From: Lathyrus oleraceus
Taxonomy: Eukaryota > Streptophyta > Magnoliopsida > Fabales > Fabaceae
Direction of reading: 5' to 3'
NCBI RefSeq assembly: GCF_024323335.1
Contig: NC_066585.1
Location: 82,497,359 to 82,561,358, forward strand
DNA length: 64,000 bases
This document shows, in pieces, positions 60,177 through 64,000 of the stretch. Below the pieces are notes generated by a model. That model ran no database searches. It was given only the letters and a program-made list of their open reading frames with translations, and was not told where the DNA came from. Positions within the stretch are counted from its first letter, which is position 1; each line of letters starts with the position of its first letter. A program made the translations under genes and the position numbers.

Positions 60177-62270
60177 TTACGGTTTTGGCGGAGCCGAGAA
60201 AACACGACCGTTGCGGGTCAGGCCGCTGACGTCAGCAATATTAACAACAGATGAAGAGGGCAGGGGCACCTCTTTCCCATTCTCCAATGCTATATTATTG
60301 TAGCGATAGGGAACTGCCTTCTCGGAAGAGTACGGTATAGGACAGGTCGACTTAATTGTCAGAGCAGGAGAAACCTTTTGCTTGCTACCATCATACTTGA
60401 TGACAACAGGCTCAGGTATCCAGAATACCGGAGAAATTACGTTGACTTCGACAACATCTTCATCAACATTTCTGTTTTGAAGGATCTCATTGACTCCCTC
60501 ATCTAGCATTTCCTGAACATCCTTGCGCACCTGGCGACAACCTCTCTGATTGACAGAACAGACTCGACATCTATCATGGTCGTGCTCATAATGGCTATAA
60601 TCACACAGCAAACGATGCATCTCAACCAGCGATTGTCGGATATGACTGACGTATTTGACCTTGTACTTGCCAGGACAGCCCTGGACCATATTGACAGATT
60701 TCCCATGCTCGGGCAATGGGTTCTTCTTCACATTCCGACCTACGTCCTCGAAAAATAAAATCCCACTTCTCACAAGGTCTTGCACCTTGGTCTTCAAGGG
60801 ATAACAATTCTCCACGTCATGTCTGGGAGCACCCGAATGATATACGCAGTGAAGCTCAGGCTTATACCACCATTGGGGGTTAGCAGGTACAGCGGGAGGG
60901 TCTCGTGGAGTGATTAACTTTCTATCAATCAAAGATGGATAGAGTTCAGCATAAGTCATCGGAATTGGATCAAAGGTGACCCTCTTCCTCTCGTAGCTGG
61001 TGCTGGTATTATTGTTATTGCGAGGTTGGTAGGCCGGTTGTTGTGGACGCTGCTGTTGTTGCTGATAATGCTGAGATTGTTGTTGTTGATATTGTTGGGC
61101 TTCTCTAAAAACAGGTGCTATGTGAGCCACCTGATGCTGGTTGTTAATGGGGCGGGCAATCTTCCTCTTCACAGAGGGTCTTCTCTTGACATGGGAAGAC
61201 ACAGCATGTTCCTCTCCCTCCTTTTTCTTTGCAAAGCTTCCATATCTCTTTGCTGAAGAGCCTTCATCTCGAGTTAGACGTCCTTCACGGACTCCCTCTT
61301 CTAGTCTCATTCCCATATTCACCATCTCGGTGAAGTCTGAGGGAGCATTGGCTATCATTTTCTCATAGTAGAATGAACTCAAGGTCTTCAAAAAGATCTT
61401 GGTCATCTCTTTCTCCTCAAGGGGTGGCACTATCTGAGCTGCCAACTCGCGCCACCTCTGGGCGTATTCTTTGAAGGTCTCTTTCTCTTTCTGGGACATT
61501 GCCCTCAGTTGGTCCCTATCAGGAGCCATATCCATATTATACTTATACTGCTTGACGAAGGCCTCGCCAAGATCATCGAAAGAGCGGATGTTTGAACTTT
61601 CCAGACCCATGTACCACCGGAGAGCGGCACCGGACAGACTGTCCTGGAAATAATGGATGAGCAATTGGTCATTTTCAGTTTGCGTCGACATCTTGCGAGC
61701 ATACATCACAAGATGGCTGAGAGGGCATGTGTTTCCCTTATACTTCTCAAAGTCCGGTACTTTGAATTTAATAGGGATTTTCACGTTGGGCACAAGGCAC
61801 AACTCAGCAGCACTTTTACCAAAGAGGTCCTTCCCCCTCAGAGTCTTTAGTTCCTTGCGAAGCTCAAGGAATTTATCTTTCATGTCATCCATCTTCTCAT
61901 AAACATCTGGACCTTCAGATGGTTCATAATGGTAGATGGTGTCTTCAACTCTTGGTAATGTGTGCACAACGGGAGGTGGCACTGAAAGGACCGGGCTAGA
62001 TGCCGACAAAGAAGCAAGGGTAGGAGCGAAACCTTCTGGCATGAAATTGGAAGGCATTCCCCACGGGAACCCGGCCGACATAGATGGCGCAAAGTGGGCT
62101 GTTGCAGCAGGCACAGTAGAAGTCACGATCTCAGAAATGACCGTCCTTTGAGGAGGTGTTAAGGGTGTTAGGGAAGACTGGCTTTGGGCAGCCATGAATG
62201 ACTCCATCAGGGCAGTTAGTCTGGCTACTTCCTCCTTCAGCTCGCGATTCTCTTGTTCCAAATGATCCAT
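60177..62270 (-). pseudogene. Gag of element F
   Basis: From ATG 62270 (MDHLEQENRELKEEVARL, coiled-coil-like), followed by the core LLIHYFQDSLSGAALRWYM, KEYAQRWRELAAQIVPPL, a Q-rich stretch (QQQ runs, 61020-61100), a CX2HX5HX4C motif (CVYHSGAPRHDVENC) and a CX2CX6C motif (CRVCSVNQRGC). The frame is open from gag start to the premature TAA at 60177, the longest intact piece of F. Confidence 0.9.
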
Positions 62271-62588
62271 CAGTCTCGATGAGTTGGCTCTGGTGTAGTA
62301 CCGGTGAGTCAGCTTGTCTTCAAAATAAATGAAGAACACAGAGTTAGACCATAGGATAAGAAGCCTGGAGCAAAACCTGCTTATGCACATGATGCATGCA
62401 ATGCTTGTGCATATGATTTGTTTTTATATCAGAGGAACTTTAGAGTTTTATTTGCAAATTTTGGGAAATATTAAACATTTATCTCATATGGAACACAATA
62501 TCTGGAAAATATTTTTACATCAAAGAAGTATAGCTTTGGTAACCAAATATAATACAAGAGAGAAGGAAAATGATCATCCTATGGATCC
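62271..62588 (-). other. ORF1-gag spacer of F
   Basis: About 320 bases between the ORF1 frame and the gag start with no recognised feature. Confidence 0.5.
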
Positions 62589-64000
62589 CTAGAAACAATC
62601 ATCTAAAGCTCGAGAGACTGGAAGATAAGATGCACGAAGCCTCTTCACCTCCTCCTCGTAGGCTGCCTCCATATCTGCCTTCTCGTTGGCGAGTCGATCG
62701 TACTTCCTCTTCCAAAACCTGGAAGACTGAGGAAGTAGAGAAGTCCATGCATCATTAGGATCATCAATAACCTGATGCTCGAGGAACTCTATCAAAGCAT
62801 CTTTCTCCTTAATTTGTTGAAGCAACTCTTCTCGTTCACGGATCCAAGCACGTGAACGGTCTTCGTCTCTCAACTCCTCTACTTCTTGGTCAGGGAGGGT
62901 TGAAGGCCCAGCCACAACCAAAGGTGTAGGTCTCGGATACTCGTAAGGCATGAGGTATTCAGCAGCTCTCCTCCTAACCCAAGAAGTATAAGGCTCCAAG
63001 GCGATACAATTATTCGGACCTAGCTCCTTCCTCCCTTTCCTATGGATCTTGCGCCAAGTGCGGGCCATCCTGCCTTTCAAGCCTTGGGGATCTTTACCCT
63101 CCTGAAAGAACACACCCTCTAACAGAATGTTATTGGGTTTATCTTTTAGGGGGAACCCAAGCTGACGACATGCCAAGATAGGGTTGTAGCTATCCCACCA
63201 CATGTACCAAGAAGAGACACTTTGGAGAATTCACCACAAGAGTCAATAATCTGCACACCATCATACACACGGTTGTACCAAAAGATATCATCATTAGTGA
63301 GAGACATAAGTCTCGTGGACCACCGTAGACATCCTTTGTTCTCATTGAAGGCGACCGTCTGCGGCAAGTGAGAAATAAACCACTTGTACAACAGAGGCAA
63401 ACAACATACAATGGTATCACCACCCTTTGCATTCCTCATATGCAAAGAAAAATAAGTGTCACCCAACAGAGTCGGAACGAGATTCAGAGTAGAGAAAATC
63501 CTAATAGCGTTCACATCCACAAATTTGTCGATGTTGGGGAATAACACTAGCCCATAGATGAGAAGTACAAATATGGCCTCAAAGGCGTCCTCACTCATGG
63601 CCTTCCCATACATAGTAGCCTGGGCAATGAGGAACTCCGAAGGGAGACCTTGAATTCCACCTTTGGTAGTCATATGAGCACCAACCAGAGATTCATCTAT
63701 ATGCAACATATCAGCAATCTCTTGAGAAGTAGGAATACTCTCTAAGCCACTGAACGCCAACTGGTCTAGAATAGGTATACCCACCAGGTAGGCATACTCC
63801 TCAAGCGTAGGCAAAAGCTGGAAATCCGAAAAAGTGAAGCAACGGTATAAGGGATCATAAAACTGCACCAATACACTCATAAATCCTTCGTCCACTTGAG
63901 TAGTCAAAAGAGAAAGAAGCTTCCCAAAACGAGCCTTGAAACCCAAGGGATCTAGTACATAGGATGTCAAATTCCTTAACTCTTTCAAGTCGGGTTGTTT
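62589..64000 (-). pseudogene. ORF1 of element F, one frameshift, start outside window
   Basis: The frame is open at the right edge (no ATG fits; the reading starts with KQPDLKELRN). It carries LVQFYDPLYRCFTFSDFQLLP, EEYAYLVGIPILDQ, YGLVLFPNIDKFVDV and NLVPTLLGDTYFSLHMRN, matching A and B. A one-base loss near 63190 moves the rest to 63203-62589, which ends in a coiled-coil-like tail. Confidence 0.88.

Larger units (their letters stand above)
55313..64000 (-). mobile_element. Element F: Ogre-like element, 5' side truncated by window, 3' side displaced by A
   Basis: Read leftwards from the right edge: ORF1, gag, protease, intron, RT, two RNase H domains and integrase, broken by element A inside the integrase C-terminus. 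No LTR is visible. It has at least six premature stops and two frameshifts, consistent with being the oldest layer. It is related to A and B but clearly diverged (different ORF1 and gag N-termini). Confidence 0.92.

Noticed and set aside
63146..63988. Start of F ORF1 at 63988
   Set aside because: The codon there is TTG and the frame is open to the window edge, so the real start lies outside.
1..64000. Host protein-coding gene, rRNA, or bacterial-type defence system
   Set aside because: All recognisable coding sequence is retrotransposon Gag, Pol or ORF1; every gap is LTR, UTR or repeat.

Overview
The window is plant nuclear repeat DNA with no recognisable host gene. Everything I can name belongs to six LTR retrotransposon insertions of the Ty3/gypsy type, stacked inside one another. 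Three are Tat/Ogre-like: a plant-type ORF1 ahead of gag-pro, an intron between protease and reverse transcriptase, a second RNase H domain, and an arginine-tRNA-like primer site. Three belong to one chromovirus family: a methionine-tRNA-like primer site, CCHC zinc knuckles and a Tekay/Del-like C-terminal chromodomain. Abundant large Ogre elements with satellite-like 3' regions suggest a legume of the pea/vetch group (Fabeae); that is inference, not proof.

Nesting, oldest first. F (minus strand, 55313-64000, running off the right edge) is an eroded Ogre-like element. A (minus strand, 1-55312, running off the left edge) inserted into F's integrase gene. Three elements then inserted into A: B (13283-28401, plus strand, TSD CTTCC) in A's gag-pro; C (28630-30681, a solo LTR, TSD CAATT) in A's gag; and D (34966-50963, minus strand, TSD CTCGC) in A's 5' LTR. 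E (42865-50348, plus strand, TSD TTAAC) inserted into D's 5' LTR. Four of these duplications read perfectly on both sides. The order is therefore F, A, then B/C/D, then E, four levels deep along F>A>D>E.

By region: 1-5890 is a tandem array of 90-97 bp units in higher-order blocks, in the 3' UTR of A. 5975-7090 is a field of about 29 GCTGGGGA-like octamers. 7885-13282 is the decayed pol and protease of A. 13283-28401 is B, with intact ORF1 and gag-pro frames but most of pol deleted. 28402-34845 is the rest of A (gag, ORF1, leader, primer site), split by C. 34846-55312 is the 4.46-kb 5' LTR of A, split by D and E. 55313-64000 is F from integrase back to ORF1.

The only full-length polyprotein is that of D (1449 codons open), and it has lost the conserved WE segment of its chromodomain. 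E has lost half of gag-PR-RT. B lacks RT, both RNase H domains and most of integrase, and has DNG in place of the protease DTG. LTR pairs of D and E differ at only about six sites each by eye and those of B at roughly one percent, so all three insertions are young, while A and F carry many stops.

The observations most worth pursuing are: (1) the related LTRs of C, D and E carry, at the same place inside a predicted leader intron, different arrays of different CpG-containing palindromes; (2) in all three Ogre-like elements the pro-RT intron is phase-matched and its donor GTAA supplies the stop codon of the unspliced frame; (3) a degenerate copy of the primer-binding site lies inside U5 of B and A; (4) a higher-order satellite array and an octamer field occupy the 3' UTR of A.
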